Shown here piece by piece: positions 10,912 through 21,909 of a DNA stretch of 64,000 nt; the first letter of the stretch is position 1; every line of letters starts with the position of its first letter. The DNA comes from Coprinellus micaceus (lineage: Eukaryota > Basidiomycota > Agaricomycetes > Agaricales > Psathyrellaceae). The stretch lies in contig OX596344.1 in NCBI GenBank assembly GCA_951394405.1, positions 1,302,001 through 1,366,000 on the forward strand, in the 5' to 3' direction. The translations under genes and the position numbers were made by a program. The notes under the pieces are model-generated. The model was given only the letters and a program-made list of their open reading frames with translations. It had not been told where the DNA came from and did no database searches.

Positions 10912-13900
10912 ATGCTACCATTCGAACGCGTCTCTCTCGACCTGGCGACGCTATGTGGCGCAATACCCCTCGACAACTTTCTTGCAAACGATTACGATGA
11001 CGGGGGCGAACTCGACTATCGCGAGTTCGGAAAGGGGCATATCAGATATCAGGAGCACGCTGAAAGCGATACCAGCGACTCTGAAGGGCCAGAGCGCACC
11101 GATAGAGAAGGAGACGTCGTGATCCAGATGCTAATGGACGTCGATGGCTCAGATCTTGATGGAGAGGGGATCGACGAAGAGGATGGTTTTGCGCGTCGCG
11201 TATCCAGATTGCGTGGTAGTACAGAGAAGGATGCCCGTACGTTGAACGAAGCATCCTATCTGGCTCCCAAGGCGGCCGTGGATAGCGAGGCAGGAAACGA
11301 TCCTCTCGAAACAGCGCGCGAAACAGCCCTGGAGAAGTTGCACATGGCGTGCACAAGACTCAGCGGCACTGTGGAAGCATTGCACTTCGAATTCATCGAG
11401 GAGTCCCCGTCCAGTAAGTCGTTGTGAGTCTTCAGGCAGGCTTCCGTCGCTCAAGGTGAAACAGGGATCCAATGTATCCTGACCGTCACGATCCCCACAC
11501 ACACAGCGACGTCGACGCGTTGCTATTCCACCTCCAGCGAATTCACGCGGCGGTGGGAGGCCAAGGGGGAGGCCGCGAGGATTGCTATTGATATGGATGT
11601 GATTGGGTTTCTCAAGTCTGCTAGCTCAGCCAACATCTCGAGGGATAGGGCTACCCTTCTTGCTCGTGCCGCTGAGAGACCGGCAGCTCAGGTCGATATC
11701 CAAGCTGGAATGAAAGCTCGTCAGGACATTGATCGCCTTTGCAAGGAATGGCGAGTTGGTGTTACACCGGAATATACATTGTACAGGCATCGTAAGGGTA
11801 AAGAACGCGGTGAGTTGATCGCTATACCCAGAGGCGCACACTGACACTGTTCACAGAGACGGGATGCGCGCTGCGGATATCTCTGACCCCACACGTTAGG
11901 CGTGTCTTCTCTATAGGCACGGATTTCTCCGACCCTGAGGTCGCGAAAGCGGCTTGCGCACTCCTCGCCCTCGAAGAAGGCGTGACCGACTTCATCATGC
12001 ACGGTAACGGACAAAAGGCGAAGCCTCAGGCCGTTTCCGAAAAGCCCCGACCGACGGTACCGGCGCGACAAATCCCGTCGTACATACAGATGTCGGTTCA
12101 AGAGTTCTTTGACGCCCTTCCTCGGCCCTTCGTCGAAGCAATCGAGGACGGAAAGATCGCGTCGGACGTTCAATGGGCAAATATGCTGAATATGATCATC
12201 CAGGGTGCGAAGATGCATGGCTTGAAAACCATGTTCTACTTCACGGACACGGAGACAAGGACAGGTTAATCCATTATCTTCCTCAGCTGCATTTATATTG
12301 ACAAGCTCTATCAGGCTTGACGGGATGCGTTCTGCGCATCGTGATTTCCGACCCATCCGTTCTCGCCATCGTCTCTCCTTCAGGGAAGGAGGTCGTCAAG
12401 ACTTATATTGTGGACCCCCATTTCGTCAAGACGAACGACGCGAAGACAGCTGTATGCATGGTTGCGATCACTCAGAATCTTCGTGGATACCTTGCCGACA
12501 TCTCCAGCACGTACGACAAGGCCACAAAACACAGCCGGGAGTTTGACAGGAGGGTGTCCGAGGTGACCTTCAGAATGCTCCTCAAGTTGCTGAGAAGAAA
12601 GACGCCACCGACATTTGAGTACGTCGGCTCTAGTAAGCCAAACGGTCAGTCTGCCTCTACTTCTCCTCGTCGATTTGGAGTACCGTCACTAAAATCAACC
12701 CTCGCTGTCAGGATTTGGGTGCTCACTGTCCGTCGACATCTCGTCTGACCCTGAATCGCCAGATATGCGGACCTTTTCCACCATGACCTCGCACTACGGG
12801 TCGAAACCGGACGCCAGGATCGCTGCTCTTGTGGAAGCTGCGCAGAGGGGTGTCGTCGAACAGCTTATATTCCGGTTAGGTGAGAAACACCCCGTCGGAT
12901 ATCGGAGCTTCTGGGAGGTAGTGTCACAGGGCGGCACCTTCGAGGTCCCTTCTACCAAAACCCAAGATGGAGGACCCGACGATATAGAGATTGGGCCGAA
13001 GGCTCAAAAAAAGAAGCGGAAGAGGACGAATGGCATGAAAAAACCTCCTCCGAACTTAGAGGTTAGCAAGAAGACCCCTGCTCAAGAGCCTTCTGGGACT
13101 GGAAGCGAGCCTGGAGAGATATCTGAGCCAGAGTCTTCACCTCCATTTAAAAGGATCGCACCGCCAAAGATTATTCGGTCTGCCAGCAGTCTGTCGAACC
13201 GGTCTACGAGAAAGTTGACAGCTGCGCCGAAATGGGAGATGAACGCCCAGAATGGCGGTCCAGGTATCCCCCCAGATCCAAAGCGCCGACAACTACCTAC
13301 CGCGCCCGTTCTGCACCGCCCATCGCCCCAGAGGCTCTACCACAGCAATCTAAGCAGAGACGCCGAAGCGAAACTACCACCTGTACGAGGATATCCCTCC
13401 GCTATTACGTCCCAGCCACCACTTAACGACTATCCCTATCCACACACATACTCGCGTCCGCCCGTGCATTCGGCTGCGCCGCCGCTTCATCCTTATTCAT
13501 ACCCTGAGGATTCGGCCTTCCCGCACCCACCTCATTATTCCCTCCCACCGACGACGTCAGTTTACGAATATAGGCCATCATACCCCTCCCCCCACCCCAT
13601 TTCATACCGACCACCCCCATCTTACCCGCCACCTCCTCTTCCAGCTCCTCCGCGCCAACCCTACGTACCTCATGAATACCCGGATCCTCATCCCCCTTAC
13701 GCGCGACATGATCTTGAATATCCTTACAGACTACCAAGGGATTCTCCCTCGCGATACCCTTACCCTTACGATGGATACCCTGCCCGTATGATACCCCGCG
13801 ACACGGTTCGTCCGCGAGACCACGAACCATATTACCAAGATGACGGCCCAATGCTGGAAGTTGAGGATGCACGGGAGTATTGGTCGAGGTACCCAGAAGA

Positions 13901-13961
13901 GCCTCGACACTACTATAGACAAGGTTCCTATGCTCCGCCACCAGAGGTATATCCTCCTTGA
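10912..13961 (+). CDS. Large unrecognised protein with three similar internal modules and a Pro/Tyr-rich tail
   Basis: Five exons (10912-11413, 11507-11809, 11857-12264, 12315-12644, 12712-13961) give 930 residues; all four introns have GT-AG ends and keep phase 1. The N-terminal 170 residues are acidic. Three units then recur: TPEYTLYRHRKGKE-ETGCALRISL (from about residue 255), FYFTDTETRTG-LTGCVLRIVI (about 393), and PTFEYVGSS-GFGCSLSVDI (about 502). Each is followed some 25 residues on by a helix rich in Ala (DPEVAKAACALLALEE, DAKTAVCMVAITQN, DARIAALVEAAQRG). The order Pro-x-Tyr, beta hairpin, Ala-rich helix is reminiscent of a degenerate double-stranded-RNA-binding fold, but that is inference. 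The last 350 residues begin with a lysine-rich patch (KAQKKKRKR, a possible nuclear signal) and end in a disordered Pro/Tyr/Ser region (YPPPPLPAPP). I do not recognise a named family. Confidence 0.75.
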
Positions 13962-14472
13962 TGGGCCCAGTCTAGCTTTCAACAACGATCTATTCCACTA
14001 TCTTTTTGCATGGACGATGAGTTTTGCCTGGCACTTAGTCGCCCTGTATCCCTTCCTGTGTGCCGATCTACAGTATCTTCCCACTCCTTCTGTACGAGTA
14101 GACGTGACTCGAGATCGTGTATTCCTTACATATAAAATATGAATTGCGGGATGCTTGTACTTCTACCCCGTCCACATTTCAGCCTGGTGCGTGAGGTGTT
14201 GTAGACATCGTTTTCGGACTGGTCCCCCCCACCCTGATCCATCATTTGTTTCGAGCATCGTGGCAGTCACAAGGCGGGCCGGCCACAATTTTTTTCTGAC
14301 CTTCATCCACCACCACCAAGTACTGCCCTAGTGCACTGGACGGTTCTCTCTCACATCCTCCCTCCTCCATTCACTCGCAATCCTGCTTCCCTCCTTCAAG
14401 TTCTCCTAGGCTACTTTCCAAGCTACGCTCATTTCATCGTGGGGAGTTTGCATCCATCAGGAGAACAGCCCA
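13962..14472. other. Intergenic, 511 bp
   Basis: Includes an AT-rich stretch (ACATATAAAATATG at about 14128) and a long C/T-rich leader (14330-14400) just before the next ATG, as is common upstream of fungal genes. No gene seen. Confidence 0.5.
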
Positions 14473-15954
14473 ATGGTCGACAACCTCGCTGACGAACTCT
14501 GGTTGCTCATCTTCATGGAGTACATCTTCAAAGCGGAAGAAACGTGGACTCCTCCAGAATGTCACAGCACCGCAGGCCCTTTCGTCCTCAGCGCGGTGAG
14601 TGCGAACTGGCGCCGGATCTGCCTATCCAACTGGGCTGTCTGGCGCACCATCTTCATTTCGTTCCCTCCCTACCAACGCAGAAACCATCTGGATGGGCCC
14701 ACAATCGACGCCGAGGAGAAATTCCAGGCTCACGTTGACGCCCTGAAGCTGTGGATCCGGAGGGCCGGAGAGAGCACGTTGTGGCTCGCGTATTGGATGG
14801 ACGAGGAGACGTTTGACTTTAAGTCGGAGAGCGCGGTGCAAATCGCCAAAATTGTTATTGACAATGCACCGAAAATACGAAAGCTCAATATGTGGGCTTT
14901 CTCCGAGCGCTGGTACTCCTTCCTTTCAGGAGTACCGTTTCCTATGCTCGAGCGCATGGAGATCGCGGTTCCAGAGCTAGTGAAGGACTTGGATGGGAGT
15001 ATAGCTGGGAGGACATTGACGGAGCTCGCACCACTGGATCTCGAAAAATGCCCGCTCCTGACCTCAATCGATATTACTGGTAGCCCCAAGGCTCATAGCG
15101 GGATCATACTCCCCTGGACCCAAATCGACGACCTCACCATCAGGCACGTTGACCTGGCTGATATTACAGAGGTCCTGGACCTCATGCCCAACCTAAGGAG
15201 CTGTAGTTTCCACCTACCCTGGGGCTATAACGAGTGGGATTGTCAGGACGCAGTGGATGTGTTAAGGGAACGCTATGCCGACGGACAGCGGAGACACGAA
15301 TCGAAAGTACTGAAAGCCCTCTGGATAATGGATATACCAGGGATGTGTGTACAGCCTCTGCTGAGGTGTGTGCCGCTGGGGTTGAGTCATTTGGAGATGG
15401 ACTTCAACGAGCAACACCCCCCGTATAACGATGAAGACATCCTTTCTCCAGTTGTGGCATTCTGCGATTCGCTGAAGGTTCTGGTCGTCAAGGAATATGC
15501 TTTTGGGAAGGGGGACACCGACCCAAAAACTTGGGAGCCGAAGCAGGGGGAATGGGACATGTTGCTCCGCACGTTTTCGAAGTTATCAAAGTTAGAGGAG
15601 CTAGATGTCAGACTTGGGGAAGGGAGCTATGGAATGGACGATGCAACCTTCACCAGGACTTTTACCAAGCCCGGCATCCTGCCCAGATTGAAGAAGCTCC
15701 GCCTGGGCGTACCGAAACTAGTCAACGACCAAACACTGCTGGACTTCCTCCATTATCGGAGGCATTCACTCCCAACAGAAGGAGCCTCAAAAGATTGTAC
15801 CATGATAGAGGAGGTGATCATCGTACCGGAAAACCCGCACGATCTAGCTGCTGGGACACTGGCTGAGATGAAGGCATTACAAACTGGAGAGGCCTGGGCC
15901 AATCAGGTGACGGAGAGAGGGCTAAGGGTAGGAGTGGGCCTTGCGTTTTTGTAA
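14473..15954 (+). CDS. F-box-like protein with leucine-rich region
   Basis: A single exon of 493 residues. The start MVDNLADELWLLIFMEYIF, with VLSAVSANWRRICL and WAVWRTIFI, fits a divergent F-box-like domain. The remainder has scattered LRR-type strands (LEKCPLLTSIDITG, LMPNLRSCSFHLP, LSHLEMDFNE, SKLEELDVRLGEG). Probably a substrate adaptor of an Skp1-cullin ligase, by domain only. Sequence outside the F-box does not resemble the other six F-box-like proteins here, so it belongs to a separate subfamily. Confidence 0.75.
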   Translation: MVDNLADELWLLIFMEYIFKAEETWTPPECHSTAGPFVLSAVSANWRRICLSNWAVWRTIFISFPPYQRRNHLDGPTIDAEEKFQAHVDALKLWIRRAGESTLWLAYWMDEETFDFKSESAVQIAKIVIDNAPKIRKLNMWAFSERWYSFLSGVPFPMLERMEIAVPELVKDLDGSIAGRTLTELAPLDLEKCPLLTSIDITGSPKAHSGIILPWTQIDDLTIRHVDLADITEVLDLMPNLRSCSFHLPWGYNEWDCQDAVDVLRERYADGQRRHESKVLKALWIMDIPGMCVQPLLRCVPLGLSHLEMDFNEQHPPYNDEDILSPVVAFCDSLKVLVVKEYAFGKGDTDPKTWEPKQGEWDMLLRTFSKLSKLEELDVRLGEGSYGMDDATFTRTFTKPGILPRLKKLRLGVPKLVNDQTLLDFLHYRRHSLPTEGASKDCTMIEEVIIVPENPHDLAAGTLAEMKALQTGEAWANQVTERGLRVGVGLAFL

Positions 15955-16930
15955 ATAGGAACTAGTGACAGTTGAACCGGCTCGGTACTGTTGCCATATG
16001 GCAAGATTGGCCCCTGAAGGATTTAAGCGCCCGTAATCCCATCCGGCTGATGCATCCGGTTGCGTCCCATCCTTGCCCCCTTTCAAATTTCAGTCCCCCT
16101 TTGGCACAATTGGACCTCGAATCGCATATTCTGATACGCCTTCTGCAAGACCTCGTCTGGGTGGTTTGTTGCACGATAGGTCGGCTTTCCCATGTTATCT
16201 TCCGACTATACAAAGGACAGACCCCCTTCGATGATTCTTTGAGAGAGATCCGGTGTCAACGGAACCGAATAGATCCCCGCTCGTTCGTTTACGGTCCTTA
16301 TCGCGCTGTGTTTTCGGAGGAGATGTGTTCAAAAGCTGTACACCCAGACGAAACATACTCCGCGCGGTCTTCCATCTAGGGCATTCCAGGGACAGAAGTC
16401 GCGGCCTTTCCGCGGCTCTTTTCTACCCCGTCCTTAGCGCGAATATGATTTTGATTTCCTGCAGGCCTCGACAAGAAGCTCGTTCGACTTATAGGGAAAA
16501 ATCAAAGTGGGCTTCCCTATTGCTCCACGGGCCGCGGCGTCTAAGTGGCGATTCTAAAAGTCGGCCCTCCTTTTCTCGTCTCTTTCCTGCTTCGGCGTTT
16601 CGTCGAGAGCCACGAGTCGCTTCATAAACATGCTGAACATCTGTTCAAGGCACTTCCTCGTTTCGGAAGGTGCACCTCCTTGAGAACGACCTCCGGATCA
16701 GCGGTTAAACTGTTTCTGGAACTTATATTTTCTTACAGCGCAGGAACGTTTACAATGTACATTGAAGTACAGTCAGTTACATGGTATAGATATCTCGGAT
16801 TTCCTCGATTATAGTTAGCAGCTTCTCTCCAAAGTTCCCTGAGACGACTTCAAATACAACTACAGTGAGGGGCTGCGAGCATACTTTGACAGAGGCGATA
16901 AGCAGAACAAATTTCAAAGTGACCAGCCCT
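15955..16930. other. Intergenic, 976 bp
   Basis: Between the 3' ends of two convergent genes. It contains a recurrent-motif copy (TTTAAGCGCCCG, 16022-16033). Several frames of 80-135 codons exist on both strands but none shows a domain or splice structure. Confidence 0.5.
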
Positions 16931-17705
16931 TCACGCCCCAAATTCAGCCGCAATGATGCCCTTCGCAACGGCGAAAATTCCTTTCTCCCTCTCTTCGGGG
17001 ATGCAGTAGTTCTGTCCAGGGCTGACCGTGTACCCGTCCAAGCACTTGCGAACATGACAACCCCCACTAACGCAAGCGACGTCCGCAGCGCCTTCGATAG
17101 CCGTGCAGTCTTGCCCTTCTCCATCATTCGCCTCGTCCGTAGCAGAAACGAGGCAGCCGCCACCTACACGTCAAATCGCGTGCTGGTCAGCGAGCACCGG
17201 ACGAGGTCGGGTTGTTGTACTCACAGCTCTCCAGGTCGGACTTGGTGTTGATACACTCCCAGCTACCGGCGGCGCGACCCAAGATCCCGCACACGGTCTG
17301 GCCTACGGGGCACTTGGCCAGGGCGGCAGAGAGGTCGCGCTTGGAGTGTCCTTTACTGGGGCAGGCCTTGTAGATGCCGCACTTGCCGTTACACTCGGTC
17401 AAAGGCCAGGGGCAGATACATTTGGTTGGGAAGATAAGGGGGAATGGAGTGTACCTAAATAATTTGTCAGAGGCGGTGGGTATAGGGAGGGGGGTTGCGT
17501 ACCCGTCTTTGCAGACAAACCCACAAGGGTTGATCGGGCTACATAAGGAAGTAGAGTGGGCGGGGAACTTGCAGTACTTGGGGCAACTGAAGGGAGGGGG
17601 GTGGCCTCCACCATTCGTCGCGACAGACACGTCTCCGACGACGGGCGTCAAGAGGGACCCGAAGGTAGCAAGAGCGAGAACGGCGGCGAGGGCAGACTTG
17701 ATCAT
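16931..17705 (-). CDS. priA-like: PriA/CPL1-like secreted cysteine-rich protein
   Basis: Exons 17705-17503, 17454-17225 and 17163-16931 give 221 residues; introns are 48 and 61 nt. The start MIKSALAAVLALATFGSLL is a signal peptide, probably cut near PVVGD. The mature protein is rich in cysteine: a first block (CPKYCKFPAHSTSLCSPINP, then CGFVCKDGYTPF), then CICPWPLTECNGKCG, and after a KR site the C-terminal domain WECINTKSDLESCGGC, GQDCTAIEGAADVACVSGGC, HVRKCLDGYTVSPGQNYCIP. This matches the PriA protein of shiitake and the CPL1-like domain. PriA transcripts are known to be abundant in fruiting initiation; the molecular role is unknown. Removing the two introns restores the cysteine spacing, which supports the model. 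A longer upstream ORF start is unnecessary because it would bury the signal peptide. Confidence 0.9.
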
Positions 17706-19374
17706 TGCGTATCGAGAGGGGAAGATAGCAAGGTCGACCTCAGGGGGAACGACACCCCAACGGCATAGGTGCATTTATACGGCGCGAGGCTGCCATAAAA
17801 ATGCCAACATTGGCATCCGCCCGGGTCGCGTTGCGTAAGATCCCCACTACATCCACAGGCTTGAGAACGATGAATAATTCCCAAACGCAGTATTGTACGG
17901 ACGGACGGCACTGTTGCCTGGCCGCGAATCTTGAGTCGAGATAGAGCGGAGAAATCATCAGATAACATGCCAGGAAGTCACTTTGACAGATTTTAGAAAG
18001 AGAGAAAGGCGTCGTGTCTTCGGCCAAGGTTCGACGTCCAGACCAGAAGCAGAACCCTGGTAGCTGTGTGACAGGAATGCGCACAGGTTCGAACAGCCGG
18101 TTGTGCCGTACTAGCTAGCCAGTCAGAGGGCGAGGTACAGAGAGAAGAAGGGAAACGGGCGGTCGATGGTGTCGGAAGTGCATCGTGTGTGCGGAACGTG
18201 AGCTGCGTGCTGTGGCGATGGGGTACATGTACTAGCACATCCGCACACGCTAGTACACGAAATGCAGGGCAAATGACGTCGCCTCGCTGTGTGGATGTAG
18301 GGTGAGTCCCTCTCTGGCCCAGCGGAAGTTCTAGCGGCTCCAGAGCCATTGATAATACGTTTGGCACTAGAACGCTGAGCTTTCCCATGCCGAAGCTGGC
18401 TTATCGGACCCCTGCGAAATTGACTGTTGGAACTGCCGAACCAATAATACAAGTACCTCTGCGAGAGTCGGTGAATGGCGAGGTTCGAGGTACTTATAAT
18501 GAAGGTGACAAACCTTACTGGACTCAATTGGCGCCTAGATCCACGATCTTCGAGGCCCCTTTGATTCGAACCTACGTTCAATCGCCGTAAATTCTTCGAT
18601 ATCGAAATCGAGGTTACCAGGAGGTTCTTTACACACGTCCACTTACACGGGGATGGGCGTCGGTAGTCAATTTCCAATCACTTGGCTTCTGTGCCTGATG
18701 TACAGAGGGAACGGGAGATAGTGCGATGTGATGGTGGTGGTTAAGAGTCAAGAGGCAGAGCTACCGGCAATCGCCGCCAACTGTCTCTTTGGCTGTCCAA
18801 ACAGGCGCAATGCTTGCACGGCACGCCAGTTGTCCAATGGAACTCCCCCATTGTTTTCATCGGACGTTAAGCGCGATATCTACTAGTTATCCCCCGTAAT
18901 CGGACCCTCAACCACCCCTTGCACATGGAGCGGCCCTCGATCGCACCCCGTTCAGTACTGCGGGTTGCGGAATGTTGGAACTTTCCGTGGTCGTAACCCA
19001 CAAAAATAGCCTTCCGAGTGAAGCTTGGTCTATGTCTTTCTGTTCATTAAACGCGCCTAGTACTTCCCTAACGGAGCTTTCATCACGTAGGAACCGGTTT
19101 AAAGCATGATAACCCTTGACGCTTCCGTCGTTAACGGGCGCTTAATACGGGTCCCAGCAACTCCATCACCCAAGGTTTGCCCTTGTCCAATAGGGAGCTG
19201 ATATTATTGTTTCTGGAATACAACGCCACGTCGTCCCCTAGTTGCGAGTCTACGCTGTGAATTTAATCCACCTAGAAATCTGCGGTCACTATGATGCTCC
19301 TGTCTACCTCAATACAAGACGACCAAGCCCGATAGCTAGGACCCCAACGGTAGCTTTCGTTACAGGTTAGTATA
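17706..19374. other. Intergenic, 1.7 kb
   Basis: Upstream of the priA-like gene and downstream of an F-box gene. It holds the TATA box of the former, and two recurrent-motif copies (minus strand: GGATCTAGGCGCCAATTG at 18525-18542, CCGTATTAAGCGCCCG at 19135-19150). A 184-codon frame at 18123-18677 on the minus strand shows no protein-like features. No RNA gene recognised. Confidence 0.5.
17773..17779 (-). promoter_or_regulatory. TATA box of the priA-like gene
   Basis: TATAAAT on the minus strand, about 68 nt upstream of the ATG at 17705. A clear TATA box fits a strongly regulated secreted-protein gene. Confidence 0.55.
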
Positions 19375-20661
19375 TTAGTTACCCTTGTTAAGACGATAGT
19401 AGTTCTCGGTCGACAAAATACCTATGCGATCCTTAATAGTGTTCGAGTCTTCATGCCCTTCCATCGCTCGCATCCAACCGTTAATCCGTTTTGGAACTGC
19501 CGTTACTGTCACGCTCAGGTGGGGGCGAGAGCGGAGAACCGTCACAATATGGTCGAGCTTGTTCGACTTCCAAGACAGCACCATGTGTCGGAGGGAATTG
19601 AACGCCCCAGGTTCGCGTGTTAAGCTGTCAATGAATTCAGAGGCTTCTCTGGGTGCCTCCCTGTTGGCATCTCCCCGCCACCCAAATATCACGGTCTTCA
19701 ACGACGGTTGCATGGTATGGCATACCGAAGGGACGTTGTACACTCGTTTCCGGCGGGCTTCGAATTCGAACCGGAGGCGTTGGATGTTGGGGAACGTAAC
19801 GGCGGAGAGGAGGTGCGCAAAATCGTAATCGGGAGCACGCGTTCCGTATACTACCGCTTCTGGCTGGGACAGAGAGACGATGGGGGTGAGAGACTCGAGC
19901 GACGCGTGAACCAAAGGTGCTTTGGCCGATGGCCCCCCCCATCTAGGAAAGACGAAAGTGCCGCGTCGAAGGTTATAGCACATGCCAAAGAGGTTCCGCC
20001 ACTCCCCCACCCCCAAGTGTCGCTTCCGGCTGGCCACTTCGATGCTGGTGAGTTGCGCCCACGGCAACGCGAATTTGTCCGGATCCGCCCTGAGGAGGGT
20101 GAATGATACGTGTCCTAGCCTCGAGGCAGTCTTGAGAGGTGTGATGAGTCGGGGGAAGGTTTGAAGAGCGTAACTACACATCTCCATGCTGCAGCACAGG
20201 GAAATCGATTCGAGTTGGTCGAACACGTCCTGGGGAAAGCCTCGGCGGATAGTTTCGAAATGCATAATCTTGGTCATGACCAGAGATAAATGCTTGAATC
20301 TCCGAGCATATCTGAGGATGATAGGCAGGCACTGGATGATATGGGACCCCGATGGCGCCTCGGATGGTTCGTCCCCGAACGAAAGCGGCCAAATGCGACC
20401 TGTACGGTCGAACCAGCGCTCGATACCCCCGCCATGGATAAACTTGGAGTCCTGCTTAAAGCTTGAGGGAGAAAATATGATTGTGTCCCAAAGGCACGGT
20501 TCTTCCAGTGCGACTTTTCGCCAGTCAGAGCTGACCTGGGACACCAACATGGGCACACGATGTAGGCGAAGTCGGTCAGAGTCCCGCTCTGGCAAACAGG
20601 CGACAAATATCTCCCCAAGGACTTCTGGGGGAAGGCTCGAGGACGACATTGGGTGTAACAT
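19375..20661 (-). CDS. F-box protein, member of the four-gene paralogue group
   Basis: A single exon of 428 residues. The F-box reads SLPPEVLGEIFVACLPERDS, then MLVSQVSSDWRKVALEEPCL and WDTIIFSPSS. Long stretches match the genes at 35-41 kb nearly word for word: GGIERWFDRTGRIWPLSFG, RRFKHLSLVMTKIMHFE, RRGFPQDVFDQLESISLCCS, LLSAVTFPNIQRLRFEFE, KTVIFGWRGDANREAPREA. The C-terminus ends in DRIGILSTENYYRLNKGN, also shared. Likely an Skp1-type substrate adaptor by domain. The start could be the second Met (MSSSSLPPEV), which matches its sisters better. It lies 15 kb from the others, in the same orientation as two of them. Confidence 0.82.
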   Translation of the reverse strand: MLHPMSSSSLPPEVLGEIFVACLPERDSDRLRLHRVPMLVSQVSSDWRKVALEEPCLWDTIIFSPSSFKQDSKFIHGGGIERWFDRTGRIWPLSFGDEPSEAPSGSHIIQCLPIILRYARRFKHLSLVMTKIMHFETIRRGFPQDVFDQLESISLCCSMEMCSYALQTFPRLITPLKTASRLGHVSFTLLRADPDKFALPWAQLTSIEVASRKRHLGVGEWRNLFGMCYNLRRGTFVFPRWGGPSAKAPLVHASLESLTPIVSLSQPEAVVYGTRAPDYDFAHLLSAVTFPNIQRLRFEFEARRKRVYNVPSVCHTMQPSLKTVIFGWRGDANREAPREASEFIDSLTREPGAFNSLRHMVLSWKSNKLDHIVTVLRSRPHLSVTVTAVPKRINGWMRAMEGHEDSNTIKDRIGILSTENYYRLNKGN

Positions 20662-21909
20662 GGAGGGGGTCGGAAACTAACAGGAAGAAAAAGGGTTGAA
20701 ATCGTCAACGCTGCGTGTGTGGGCGGCGGGCGGCTGTGGGCTCAAGCAAGTTGGGCGCCCGGGAGAAGGCGACCCTGTCGCCACTCCAGCTGCACACATT
20801 CGAGGGACTTGAAGCTGCAGTATCGAATGCCGGGTGGTCTTGACACTATACATGTAAACGGGATGCTACAAATTACGTCTTCCAAACCCTCATATTGACT
20901 CGAATCATCACGGGCGTTTAGCTCACCCACTCCTTTCACATACCCACCGCGCCTCCCCATCCATATCCCTTAAACTCTATAGGATGCGCCAACAAGTGGC
21001 CAGGCCTACTACTGTCGCACTTGGAGTCATCCCCAGAATCTATTGGTCCAGTCATCTAAGTTCGTAGCGTCACCCTCCTCTATTATCCTCAAGTCACGTT
21101 GCCCTCATCCGCCACAACTTTCTGTGAACAGTAGCGAGAATCCACACACACACAAGTTCGAGTCGAAAATCTTCGAGAGAGATGGGTATATAGATTAGCT
21201 GGATATTCGAGAGTACACGGGGAACGAATCTATAAGTATAGTATATAGAGTGGGTTAACGAAGAAAAGAAGAAAAATCGTGCTCGAGGGGGGTCGAGTGA
21301 GTGCGCCCATCTACGTACCAAAAAAAGACAAGTCAAACTAGTATGTAAACGGTGGCTCAAAGGCCGGACTCATGGTAGGGGGGCCTCTTTGGAAAAGGTG
21401 GTGAAGACGAAGGGGTCTCGCAAGAATAGGTTCGAATCGAGGGGAGAGGGTAGCACAATGAGGCATCGAACAAGGTCAAGAGGCGAGAGACGAAACCAGA
21501 GGCGGGAACGGAAGACGGCAATGCATAGTAGCCACAGAAGGTTAACTCTCGAGGGAGGAAGACCTACCGCTGCTGCTATCACATGTCCGATCGACATCCC
21601 GCTCGAAGAAACGACACAGAACACGCCAAGATGTGTGTGATTGTGCGGCTCAAAAAGGCGAAGAGGGAAGGAGAAGAGGTAGAGGTAGTAGGACAGTACG
21701 AAATACAAAGGGAGAGAGGCGGCGAGCAAAAAAAAAGGGGGTCAAAGGAGAGAAACGAAGGAAGAAGGTGGGAAAAAGATCATAAACTAAGTACAGAGTT
21801 GGGCGGAGGGGGGGTCAAAAAAAAAAGAGTATCAAACTAGGATGATCCACAAAAAAGAAAGAAAGGAGATATGATACAACGGCACAGCGCAGCGGAGGAC
21901 CCTCATCAC
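20662..21909. other. Intergenic, 1.25 kb, with a strand-asymmetric purine tract
   Basis: From about 21380 to 21870 the plus strand is strongly purine-rich (runs of GAAGGGAGAAGAGG type), so the 3' untranslated region of EPL1 on the other strand would be C/T-rich. A similar tract lies 3' of the SFP1-like gene. No gene is seen. Confidence 0.5.

Noticed and set aside
18560..18580. tRNA B-box-like word (GGTTCGAATC on the minus strand); a similar one at about 21430
   Set aside because: The flanking bases do not form a T-stem and no A-box or cloverleaf can be drawn.
18123..18677. 184-codon minus-strand frame in an intergenic gap
   Set aside because: Composition is random-like (Arg, Ser, Cys, His scattered), with no domain or splice structure.
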